Shown here: piece after piece, positions 50,467 to 58,298 of the stretch
Numbering within the stretch: the stretch's first letter is position 1
How the letters are laid out: each line of letters opens with the position of its first letter
Assembly (NCBI GenBank): GCA_023398815.1
Contig: JAEWRW010000020.1
Coordinates: 1 to 64,000, forward strand
From: Bacillota bacterium
Lineage (GTDB): Bacteria > Bacillota > Clostridia > Christensenellales > UMGS416
Length of the DNA: 64,000 nucleotides
Direction of reading: 5' to 3'
Notes under the pieces: generated by a model
Told to the model about the DNA's origin: nothing
The model's input: only the letters and a program-made list of their open reading frames with translations
Databases searched by the model: none
Translations under genes and position numbers: made by a program

Positions 50467-51340
50467 TCTGGCTGTCGACAAGGTCGACAGCCTTTCGCGT
50501 CTGGCTGGTCGTGCCGTTCCGGCACCGTTCCTCTGCCTCGCGGGCATCCATGCCCGCTGGTGCTGTCCTTTGGGCAGCACCCGGCATCGTCGGCCCTGCC
50601 GCCATCCAGGCGGTTTTGACTGCTCGCCCATGCGACCTGGCCGCTGTTGCGACAGCCGCGATTCAAGCTGCTTGGTCTCGCTATAGCCAGATCGCCGTTC
50701 ACGCCTTACGCGCCATCTAGGATGCATAGGCGAGCAGTGGCCGAAGGCCACGACCAGCCCGGGCGCTAAGGCATTGCGAAGCAATGCCTTCCGGGATGCA
50801 TGGGCGAGAAGCAGCCGAAGGCTGCGACCAGCCACGGCGTGACGGTCTGCACGCATCCAGCGTGCTTGATTCGCCGCACATGTCGCCGACTCTCAGTCCC
50901 GCCCGGCGCGCCTTACGCCGCCTCGTGCGGCTAGTACGACGCTTTGCGTCATACTTACGGCGCTTGGGTTGGACGCCCTTCCGGGACGTCTGACGTTGCG
51001 GCAGACGATTCTTCAGAATCGTTGTGAGTAATGCGAGCATTCCAAGGCGCAGGATGCGCCTAAGGCCGACGGCACCAGTGGAGCCTAGGCCCCACAGCCC
51101 GCACGATGCGGGCGAGGTGCCGGGAAGGCGCGCAGCAATGCGATGGACCGATCACCAACTGTAGAGCTCATGCGGGCTCCGAAGAAACGTTTACGCCTTT
51201 GGGCGGGGTTTGCGTTTCCGCTTACGTTGACCTTGCTCTTCCTCCCGCCGAATGACTCGGCGGGAGGTTCTTTTCTTTTTGCTCCCATGAAGGGGTTTTC
51301 AGACACTCTGAGCAAAACCACCCATTCGGGTGGTTTTGCT
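50439..51340 (+). repeat. Dispersed hairpin element R6 (largest, with nested modules) and duplicated terminator
   Basis: Element body about 50468-51310. It lies between GCAAAACCACCC-GTTC-GGGTGGTTTTGC (50439-50466) and a copy differing by one loop-proximal base (51311-51340). It keeps all core hairpins but each is opened by inserts. A CTGGTCG...TGCTCGCCC module (50504-50639) itself holds about 95 extra bases. Two further inverted copies of that module (50719-50759, 50793-50833) sit inside the 'GGCGTGACGG' insert. A long insert (about 50888-51141) contains the AGACGATTC module. The core resumes with CCGATCACC and ends TTTTCAGACACTCTG. No protein is encoded. Confidence 0.85.
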
Positions 51341-51428
51341 TGTATGCCGGGCAACCGGTGGTATTCCGCATCACACAAACGGGCTATATCTTGTTCTTTT
51401 TCCACAGAGGTGCCAGAAAGTGACAAAT

Positions 51429-51456
51429 TTCATCCAGCTTTCATCGAACCTTCATA
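51429..51456 (+). promoter_or_regulatory. Second PhoP/PhoB-like 11-bp array
   Basis: TTCATC at 51429, TTCATC at 51440 and TTCATA at 51451, again exactly 11 bases apart. A weaker T-rich unit starts at 51462. It lies about 85 bases upstream of the repeat-protein gene. No convincing -10 hexamer follows, so the promoter itself is uncertain. Confidence 0.6.
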
Positions 51457-51538
51457 AACTCTTTTTACACTCAGATCGATCATTAGTAGGAATGAAATTC
51501 ACCAGGCTCCCAAGGGAAGTCTAGAAAGAAGGGATCCT

Positions 51539-52348
51539 ATGATCGACGGCGTCAACAGCACCAATTCGACGACCTGGTGGCTGAAACTGCTAAGCCAGAA
51601 CAACAGCCGTAACATTGACAGTGCCTCCACCACGGCGACCAACTCCTACGACTCTTACGAGCTGAGCGACGACGCGATGGCCTACCTGACCCAAAGCGAC
51701 GATGGCAAGCGCGCCAACCCGCTCGACCAGCTGGTGGATGACGGCACCCTCACCGAGGAGCAGGCCGCCGCCATCGATGAGGCGCTGCGCAGCGGCACTG
51801 TGGGCAGCACCGACAACCCGTTGGCCAGCCTCATTGAGGGCGGCACCATTACCCAGGAGCAGGCCGACAGTGTGAAGGAAGTGCTGGGGCCGCCGCCGGC
51901 CCAGCAGCAGGAGCAGAGCCAGTCGCTGCTGGCCAGCACCCTGCAGTCGCTGGTGGAGGACGGAACGCTCACCGAGGAGCAGGCTGACAGCGTCACCCAG
52001 GCGCTGACGCAGAAGGCCCCGCCACCCCCGCCGCAGACGTCGTCCTCCGACGATTCGTCGGATAGCACCACCAACCTTGACAGCCTGACGGCTGAGGAGA
52101 TTTACCAGTTGCTGGCCCAAGGCAAGATCACCGCGGCGCAAGCCAACAACGCGCTGCAGAAACTGGAAGGCCAGTCCTCCGATAGCGAGCAGGCATCCGA
52201 CGAGGCTCAGAACCCGCTGGAGGCGCTGGTCACCAGCGGCGTCATCACCGAGGATCAGGAGAACGCCATCTTCAGCGCCTTGCGGCAATCCATGGATTCC
52301 GTGCGGGCGACACAGGCTTATTCCAGCTTCAGCGCCATCAGCAGCTGA
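51539..52348 (+). CDS. Acidic protein with five helical 'xTxTEEQA' repeats, unknown function
   Basis: 269 residues, ATG after AAAGAAGGGA. No signal peptide or membrane segment. Five units of about 35 residues recur: LDQLVDDGTLTEEQAAAI, LASLIEGGTITQEQADSV, LQSLVEDGTLTEEQADSV, IYQLLAQGKITAAQANNA and LEALVTSGVITEDQENAI. Each looks like two short helices joined by G-T-[LI]-T, similar to SHOCT-like motifs. Ser/Thr/Gln/Pro linkers separate them. A scaffold or surface-associated role is possible. The PhoP-like array suggests induction on phosphate limitation. Confidence 0.65.
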   Translation: MIDGVNSTNSTTWWLKLLSQNNSRNIDSASTTATNSYDSYELSDDAMAYLTQSDDGKRANPLDQLVDDGTLTEEQAAAIDEALRSGTVGSTDNPLASLIEGGTITQEQADSVKEVLGPPPAQQQEQSQSLLASTLQSLVEDGTLTEEQADSVTQALTQKAPPPPPQTSSSDDSSDSTTNLDSLTAEEIYQLLAQGKITAAQANNALQKLEGQSSDSEQASDEAQNPLEALVTSGVITEDQENAIFSALRQSMDSVRATQAYSSFSAISS

Positions 52349-52360
52349 AGCACCCCGCGC

Positions 52361-52399
52361 AACGCAAAAAGGAGGGCGATTCGCCCTCCTTTTTGCGTT
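52361..52399. terminator. Bidirectional terminator
   Basis: AACGCAAAAAGGAGGGCGA (52361-52379) and its perfect complement (52381-52399) make a 19-bp stem with A and T runs, between convergent genes. Confidence 0.9.
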
Positions 52400-52414
52400 G
52401 TCCGTTAAGATGGG

Positions 52415-55400
52415 TTACGGGTGCAGCAGCGTCACCGTCGGCGCCGTCAGCACACCCATGGGGTGCAGGCGGTACTCATAGCACCAGCGGTCCCCAGTGG
52501 AGCGCCAGCAATCCGGGCCGATCCAGCTGACATTGAGGTCAGCATTGTGCAGGGCGCCGAAGCTGTTGTGCCGGTTGCCAAAGAGGGTGATGTCCAATCG
52601 ATGTTCACCGGCGGGCACGCCCTGGAACACGTGGTCGTAGGGCGCGAAGGCCACCGGTGCCGACGGGCCGCCGTCCAGCGCCACGCGCACCAGTGCCCCA
52701 CGGTAGTTGGGCGCGTGCACCCGCACATCGCCGCCCTCACAGTGGAAGGGTACGTGGTAGGTGATGTTCGCGCCGTAGAAGGGCAACCCCTGGGGCGCGC
52801 AATCACCAAAGCCCAGTGTGGCCGGTTTGGCGGTCAGCGTCGCCTCCTGCCCGGCCAGCTGCACACCGAAGTCACCCAGCAGGTAGCACCACTCCAGGTT
52901 GGAGCGGCGGTGGAAGGGCCAGGTGACGTCCAGCACGCTCAGCCCGGCGGGCAACTCGGGCAGTGCCACCGTGCCAATGGCCTTGTCGGTGAAGTAACCG
53001 GTCACCACGCTGGGTACCGTCTGACCATTCAGGGTGATGACGGCTTGTCCGGCATCCTCCAGGGCCAGCAACGTGCCGGTCAGCGCCAGCTCGCTCTCCA
53101 CGCGGAAGCGCAGCGTGGCGGTGTGGGTGGCTGTCTCCTCCGGCACCACCCAGGGCTGGGCCACGGCATTGCCACGCTCGGGCCAGCCCAGCCAGCCGCG
53201 TATGACGTTGTCAGCCCGCAAAACTTCTTCCCTCGGGTGGAAGGGCTTATCATCCAGACGGTACTCGGCCACGTCCAGCAACAGCACGTTGGGCTCGCTC
53301 AGGGTGTAGGCCAGCGCGCGGGGCAGGAGGATGGGTGTTTCCATGGTCAACGCGGCAGCTGCGGACGTGCTCTCCGCCGTGCCGGGTTCCAACCGAAGGA
53401 GCAGGCTGTCCTGGTTGTGGAAGTCCCACTCCACCACGGTGCTGCCCCCGGCCTGGCGGCAGGGGACGGGCCGGACGTCGCCGGTCATCGTGTCATACAC
53501 CGTGGGCTGCCACAGGCCGCGCACGATGATGCGCACGTCCTGCCGGCGAGCAATGTCGCGGTTGAGGTCGGGCACACCCTGGGCCATGAAGAGCCACTTG
53601 CTGTCGCCGTCGGCGCGCAGCTGGGTCACGAAGTTCTCAGCCAGGCTGCCGTTGGCGTTGCGAAGGCTCACCACGCGCACGTCCTCCAGGCAGTGGAGCA
53701 GGGCATACCGCTCGAAGGGCAGGCAGGAGGCCTTGGCGGCGAGCTTTCGCCCGGCATCGCTCTGCTGGGCGTCCACCAGGCGCGGCGCGGCGCCCAGCAC
53801 CACGAGCTTGCCACCGGCCCGCACGAAGGCCTCCAGCCGCTCCACCGTGGTGGCGCGGATCGTCTCCATCGCCGGCAGCACCACGACGTCGTAGGCCATC
53901 TTGCCCACGGCCAGTGGCGCGCCGCCCTGGGGGCACTGCAGGGGCAGCAGCGATTCGCTGACGAAGTCGAAGTCGATGGCACCCTTCAGCAGCCAGTCGG
54001 TGATGGCGAGGAAGTTCTGATCCAACTGGTCGCGCTTCAGGGCGGTCTGCTCGGCCGGGCCCCAGTGCAGCCAGTAGCTTTCCACCGGGTGGATGACGGC
54101 CACATGCACCTCGGCTTTGCCACGGGTCAGCGCCGTGTTCACCCGGGCAAAGTGGTCTTCCACCAGCTTGTATTCCTGGTACCACGGCGATTGGTAGTTG
54201 ATGGAGGCCGGGTAGTCGCGCTTGGCTTCCCCGGCCATGGAGACCCAGGACAGGTGGGGTACCCGCACCGTCACGCCCAGCGCGGCTTGCCAGTCGCCCT
54301 GCAGCTTGTGCCCGCGGAAGTCAAAGTCCCAATTGGTGACACCATAGAGCTCGGAGAGCACGCCGGTGCGGCCAAACTGCCGGGAGGCCGACTGTGCCTG
54401 CTTGGCGGTGGTGAACTCGTACTGGTTGCCCAGCATGTCAATGCCCGGCAGGCCAAAGGCACGATAGGAGCGCATGGCCTCGCCCAGGGCGGCGGTCTGG
54501 CTCTTGAGGGTGGATTCCTCCATCATGTGGCCGGTCAGCATGAGGCCGTGGGCATCGCACCACGCGCCGCAGTTGTCGGCGAAGGCGTCGGCAAACCGCT
54601 CGGCAATGTGGTCGTGGTAGCGGTAGCGGGCCAGCGACACCGCCCCCTCCGGCAGATCCCAGATGAGCTCGGGCAGCCGGGGCAGCAGCGCGTCGCCATA
54701 GGCCGCGGCGAAGGTATCCGGCAGGTCGTCGGTCCAAGGCAACACCACGTCACTGGTGTCGTGGGCGAAGGGTAGCGTCGTCTTGTGGCTGAACTGCGGT
54801 TCGTCGGTGAAGATGGCCGGTACAATGCCGCCGAAGTCCTCACCGCAGGTCTTTAGGTAGGCCTCGTAGGTCACCTCGATGAACCGGTCAATGGCCTTGC
54901 GATCGAGGGTGTTGACGTAGGTCTGGTTGTTGTACCAGGGGCTCTCCAGCGGTGTCTCCAGGTAGGCGTACCACTTGCGGCCACGGGCCTCGGCCTGCGG
55001 GTCGATGGCGCGATAGCCCGCCAGCGTGCCGTCGGGGGCAAGTTCCACGTCGTAACAGGCCAACAGCCTGCCATTGCCGGAACGGGACGCCCGGGCGGAG
55101 GAATCCAACGATGCCGCGCCCTCGTCCTGGCCATAGGGCCGGGCGGTGAAGAGCAGGTACCGCGTGCGGTACTGGGGATCCTTGGTGACATGGCCGCCCG
55201 CCGCGCCCGAGGGCCAGCGGTCTTCGTCGTAGAGCCAGGCCAGCATTTTGTTGGCCCGCGCCTTTTCCACGCAGGCTTTCACGAGGGCCATGTGCTCCTC
55301 ACTCAGGTACGTGGTGGCCATGCCCGTGCGCACGTGCATGTGAAAGCCACCAAACCCCATTGCCTGCAGCGCGTCAATCTGCCAGGTCAGTTCATCTCGG

Positions 55401-55504
55401 TCCAGCTTGCAGTTCCACGCCCAGAACGGCGTGCCGCGGTACTCTGCCGTCGGGTTCTGGAAGAGTTCCCGACTCAACGTTTCCGTCCGGTTGTTCTCGT
55501 ACAA
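52415..55504 (-). CDS. Large glycoside hydrolase, GH106-like (alpha-L-rhamnosidase type)
   Basis: 1029 residues from the TTG at 55504, which follows GGGGAGGG; upstream frame extension overlaps the promoter. No signal peptide. The opening 'YRGTPFWAWNCKLDRDELTW', then 'QIDALQAMGFGGFHMHVRTG' and LAWLYDEDRWPSGAAGG match the catalytic barrel of GH106-like proteins. The C-terminal 250 residues are beta-rich with galactose-binding-like folds. Substrate is likely a rhamnose- or uronate-containing glycan. The two genes upstream on the same strand encode uronate-isomerase-like amidohydrolases, which supports use of plant polysaccharides. Confidence 0.62.
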   Translation of the reverse strand: MYENNRTETLSRELFQNPTAEYRGTPFWAWNCKLDRDELTWQIDALQAMGFGGFHMHVRTGMATTYLSEEHMALVKACVEKARANKMLAWLYDEDRWPSGAAGGHVTKDPQYRTRYLLFTARPYGQDEGAASLDSSARASRSGNGRLLACYDVELAPDGTLAGYRAIDPQAEARGRKWYAYLETPLESPWYNNQTYVNTLDRKAIDRFIEVTYEAYLKTCGEDFGGIVPAIFTDEPQFSHKTTLPFAHDTSDVVLPWTDDLPDTFAAAYGDALLPRLPELIWDLPEGAVSLARYRYHDHIAERFADAFADNCGAWCDAHGLMLTGHMMEESTLKSQTAALGEAMRSYRAFGLPGIDMLGNQYEFTTAKQAQSASRQFGRTGVLSELYGVTNWDFDFRGHKLQGDWQAALGVTVRVPHLSWVSMAGEAKRDYPASINYQSPWYQEYKLVEDHFARVNTALTRGKAEVHVAVIHPVESYWLHWGPAEQTALKRDQLDQNFLAITDWLLKGAIDFDFVSESLLPLQCPQGGAPLAVGKMAYDVVVLPAMETIRATTVERLEAFVRAGGKLVVLGAAPRLVDAQQSDAGRKLAAKASCLPFERYALLHCLEDVRVVSLRNANGSLAENFVTQLRADGDSKWLFMAQGVPDLNRDIARRQDVRIIVRGLWQPTVYDTMTGDVRPVPCRQAGGSTVVEWDFHNQDSLLLRLEPGTAESTSAAAALTMETPILLPRALAYTLSEPNVLLLDVAEYRLDDKPFHPREEVLRADNVIRGWLGWPERGNAVAQPWVVPEETATHTATLRFRVESELALTGTLLALEDAGQAVITLNGQTVPSVVTGYFTDKAIGTVALPELPAGLSVLDVTWPFHRRSNLEWCYLLGDFGVQLAGQEATLTAKPATLGFGDCAPQGLPFYGANITYHVPFHCEGGDVRVHAPNYRGALVRVALDGGPSAPVAFAPYDHVFQGVPAGEHRLDITLFGNRHNSFGALHNADLNVSWIGPDCWRSTGDRWCYEYRLHPMGVLTAPTVTLLHP

Positions 55505-55537
55505 GATTCCACACCCTCCCCGTTGGTTTTCCTGTTC

Positions 55538-55567
55538 ATTATAGGGGAATGCTCGCTTAGGGCGCAA
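55538..55567 (-). promoter_or_regulatory. Promoter of the GH106-like gene
   Basis: Minus strand TTGCGC (55567-55562), 18-base spacer, TATAAT (55543-55538), about 33 bases before the TTG start. Confidence 0.6.
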
Positions 55568-55659
55568 GGTTTGAACATGCGATTCGCTGACTTTTTGTTC
55601 ACAAAAATCTCATGTTGATAACCATTCACAATGACATGGTGTTGGTCAGAGCTTTTCCC

Positions 55660-56916
55660 TCACAGCCGGAAGAACGCCTTGGGGTTGTCGTAGAGCATGC
55701 GCCGGGCCAGCCCCAGCGCGTCCCCGGCACGCAGGTGCCCACGTTCCACTTTGTTGGCCAGTGCCCGGGCCAGGTTCTCCCGCGCCAGCAGGAGATGGCC
55801 GCAGACACCCTCCACAAAGCAGTAGTCCCCACCGAAGGCAAAGATCTTGTTGGCCGGCACGGCGTCCAGCAGTTCCTCCAGGAGGCGGGTGGCGTACTCC
55901 TGAGAGATGATGTGTGTCCAGCACAAATCTACCGTCACGTTGCGGAAGTTCTTGGCCAACACCACGAGCTCCCCGCCGTAGGGGTAACCACCGTGGAAGA
56001 GGTCAAACCGGGCGGCGGGGTACTGTAGGCAGAGGTTTGTCAGCTGCACCGGGTTGGCAAAGCGGATGTCGTTGCCGTTGCCCTCCTGCAGGCCGGTGTG
56101 AAACTGCAGGGGCAGGTCATGGGCGATAGCAATGCCCACGACCGCGTGCATCAGGTAATCCTCCAGCGGGCACAGGGCATCGGGGTCGGCGGGCAGGGTA
56201 CCAGCCAGCAGCTGCCGGTAGACCGTCTCGGCCTCGGCATGGGCGCGCGCGGCGAAGAACAGCGGCCGCTGGTAGGCCAGGCCGATTTTGAGGCAGGGGA
56301 TGCGCTGCTCGGCCTTGGCTTGTGCGACGAGCTGCCCCAGCGCCTCCACCCAATCATCCAAACGCGCCACAGGCAGGCCCATGCGCGCGCCGGCGGACCG
56401 CAGGAAGTCGGCGTCGGGGCTGATCCACCGATCCAGCCGCAGCGTTGTGCGGAAGTAAGCGGGGTCGCACGCCGGGTCGCTGTCGACGATGCTCGTCTCG
56501 ATCTGGCAGAGATCCTTGAGCACGCGCCGGTAGAGCCCGTCACCGACGCCGGCTTTCACAGCCGTGTCCAGCGCCTGCCAGGTGTGTTCGTTGATGTCCT
56601 CAATGCCGTAAATGGCCTGGCTGGCCCGCAGAAGCGACCGGCAGTAAGCGGTGTTGCGGGCGTTGGCCCAGTGGGGGGCAAAGACCTGCCACTTGCGAGC
56701 AAGGTCGGGGTTGTCACCGCGCAGGAAAGCCAGTTCCTCGTCGCTCATCCCGGCGGAGACGAGGTCGCAGGCGGCATAGTGGATGAGGTAGGTGTTGAAG
56801 AGGTCGACCGGGCGGGCGCGCCGGCGCGCTTCACTCTCCAGGTGTTCGTGGGTGTCGATGACCGGCAGAGCGGCAATGTCTTGGAGCAGACCTCGTGATA
56901 GCTCTGAGTGGGTCAT
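55660..56916 (-). CDS. Uronate-isomerase-like amidohydrolase (paralogue 1)
   Basis: 418 residues from the ATG at 56916, with AAAGGAGGAC upstream. TIM-barrel metal hydrolase: PVIDTHEHLESEA gives the HxH metal ligands, 'LQFHTGLQEGNG' and 'FDLFHGGYPYGGEL' the later histidines, and FAFGGDYCF the final aspartate. The layout resembles amidohydrolase_2/UxaC-like enzymes of Clostridia and Bacteroides sugar loci. The reaction is not certain: isomerisation, decarboxylation or hydrolysis are all known in the superfamily. Paralogue 2 lies 16 bases upstream. Confidence 0.72.
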   Translation of the reverse strand: MTHSELSRGLLQDIAALPVIDTHEHLESEARRRARPVDLFNTYLIHYAACDLVSAGMSDEELAFLRGDNPDLARKWQVFAPHWANARNTAYCRSLLRASQAIYGIEDINEHTWQALDTAVKAGVGDGLYRRVLKDLCQIETSIVDSDPACDPAYFRTTLRLDRWISPDADFLRSAGARMGLPVARLDDWVEALGQLVAQAKAEQRIPCLKIGLAYQRPLFFAARAHAEAETVYRQLLAGTLPADPDALCPLEDYLMHAVVGIAIAHDLPLQFHTGLQEGNGNDIRFANPVQLTNLCLQYPAARFDLFHGGYPYGGELVVLAKNFRNVTVDLCWTHIISQEYATRLLEELLDAVPANKIFAFGGDYCFVEGVCGHLLLARENLARALANKVERGHLRAGDALGLARRMLYDNPKAFFRL

Positions 56917-56932
56917 TGGTCGTCCTCCTTTG

Positions 56933-58129
56933 TCAGCGGTGGAAGTAGAGCTTGTTGGCGTTGTGCAGAAGGATATTCTCCGCCGTGGCAAAGGCATCCT
57001 CCCGGCCGAGGTAGCCGCGTTGTACCTTTTCGGCAAGCACGACGGCCAAACACTCCCGCATGGCCAGCAGTGCGCCCAAGCTTTCCTCACCCGTCCAGGT
57101 GTCGCAGCCCCAGCACACCCGGTCGGCCAGCCCCACCTCAATGAGCTCGTGCAGCAGACGCTCGCAAGCCGTCGGGGAGATGATCGGCAGCCAGCAAAGA
57201 TCCGGGTAGACGTTGCGGTATTCGTGCGTTAGCGCGCAGACGTCGGCCGTCCAGGGGTAGCTGCCGTGGAACAGCACGAACTTCGTTTGGGGGTGGGCTT
57301 GGATGACCGGCTGCATCTGCATGGCATTGGTGCGCTGCAGCGACCCCAGGCCGGTGTGGCACTGCAGCGGCAGGTCCAGCTCGGCGGCGATGTCGCAGAT
57401 CTGCCAGAACACATAGTCCTGGAACGCCTTGATGTCTTCCGGCTCTGGGTTGGGGCGGAAGGCGCGCTGTGTGTGCGCCTTATCTGTTGGCAGGAAGTCC
57501 AGCCCGCGATCATAGGCCAACGCCTGTTTGAGCGCCACACAGCCCTGTGCCTTCTTGGCGGCAATAGCGGCACGCACGAAAGCGATGTACTCGTCAATGT
57601 CCTCGATTGCCCGGTCACAGTTGGCCAGCGGGTTGTTGCCGTTGTGGTCCTGGGCGAAGGGGCTGTAGCCAAAGTGAAATAGGTTTACCCGGAAAGTCGG
57701 CGCAAACAGATCGGGGTGGCCGTTGTCGTCGCCGGGGGACCAGAAGGTATCCAGCACCACGCGCTCATAGCGGCAAGCCTGCTGCAGCAAAGTGATGTTG
57801 TGGCCGGGCGTTTGGTAGGCGGCGGCAACGCGGTGCGACAGTTCGTCCCAGTTGTCGGCCCGCAGGCGGCCCTCCAGACCATAGAGCCGCTGCAACGACC
57901 TCTCCAACCACACGAAGTAGGACTTGTTGTGCACCTGGTTGAGGTAACGCTCCCGGCCGGCCCGTGTGCTGTCAAAGGACTCCCCGCACCAGGCCACGTA
58001 GCCATTGGAAAGGAGCAGATCCAGATTGGCTTGCGCAAAGAAGCTGTCGGGCCGATGGTGGGAATGGGTGTTGAGCACGGGCAACTCGCTCAGATGCCCC
58101 AGCAATTCATCAACCAAACCGTTTGCCAT
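56933..58129 (-). CDS. Uronate-isomerase-like amidohydrolase (paralogue 2)
   Basis: 398 residues from the ATG at 58129. LPVLNTHSHHRPD carries the HxH ligands; 'LPLQCHTGLGSLQRTNAMQM', 'FVLFHGSYPWTADVC' and VCWGCDTWTG hold the remaining conserved positions. It is clearly paralogous with the gene downstream but diverged (different active-site neighbourhoods), so the two probably act on different intermediates or form one complex. Its own promoter was not identified; a TACAAT occurs about 45 bases upstream. Confidence 0.72.
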   Translation of the reverse strand: MANGLVDELLGHLSELPVLNTHSHHRPDSFFAQANLDLLLSNGYVAWCGESFDSTRAGRERYLNQVHNKSYFVWLERSLQRLYGLEGRLRADNWDELSHRVAAAYQTPGHNITLLQQACRYERVVLDTFWSPGDDNGHPDLFAPTFRVNLFHFGYSPFAQDHNGNNPLANCDRAIEDIDEYIAFVRAAIAAKKAQGCVALKQALAYDRGLDFLPTDKAHTQRAFRPNPEPEDIKAFQDYVFWQICDIAAELDLPLQCHTGLGSLQRTNAMQMQPVIQAHPQTKFVLFHGSYPWTADVCALTHEYRNVYPDLCWLPIISPTACERLLHELIEVGLADRVCWGCDTWTGEESLGALLAMRECLAVVLAEKVQRGYLGREDAFATAENILLHNANKLYFHR

Positions 58130-58298
58130 TTTCAGTTCCTCCGTGTCGTTTGTTTTCCGGTGTTTTCCATCCAGCCCATTGTAGCACGACGCCGCCCACC
58201 GGGTTTTGGCAAATCTTAAGCAAAGACGGTGGAAGTCCATTCGCTCCTTTGTTACAATAATGGAGACGCGGCGTACCGGCCGCGCCGTTGGGGGAACG

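Noticed and set aside
8283..51340. CRISPR array or integron attC sites as explanation of R1-R6
   Set aside because: Repeats are not regularly spaced, copies lie kilobases apart, there are no spacers, and no cas or integrase genes occur in the window.
52421..54775. 784-codon plus-strand open frame opposite the GH106-like gene
   Set aside because: Composition is His/Gln/Gly/Val-rich as expected from the complement of a GC-rich gene; no domain, no ribosome site, and the minus strand encodes a clear enzyme.
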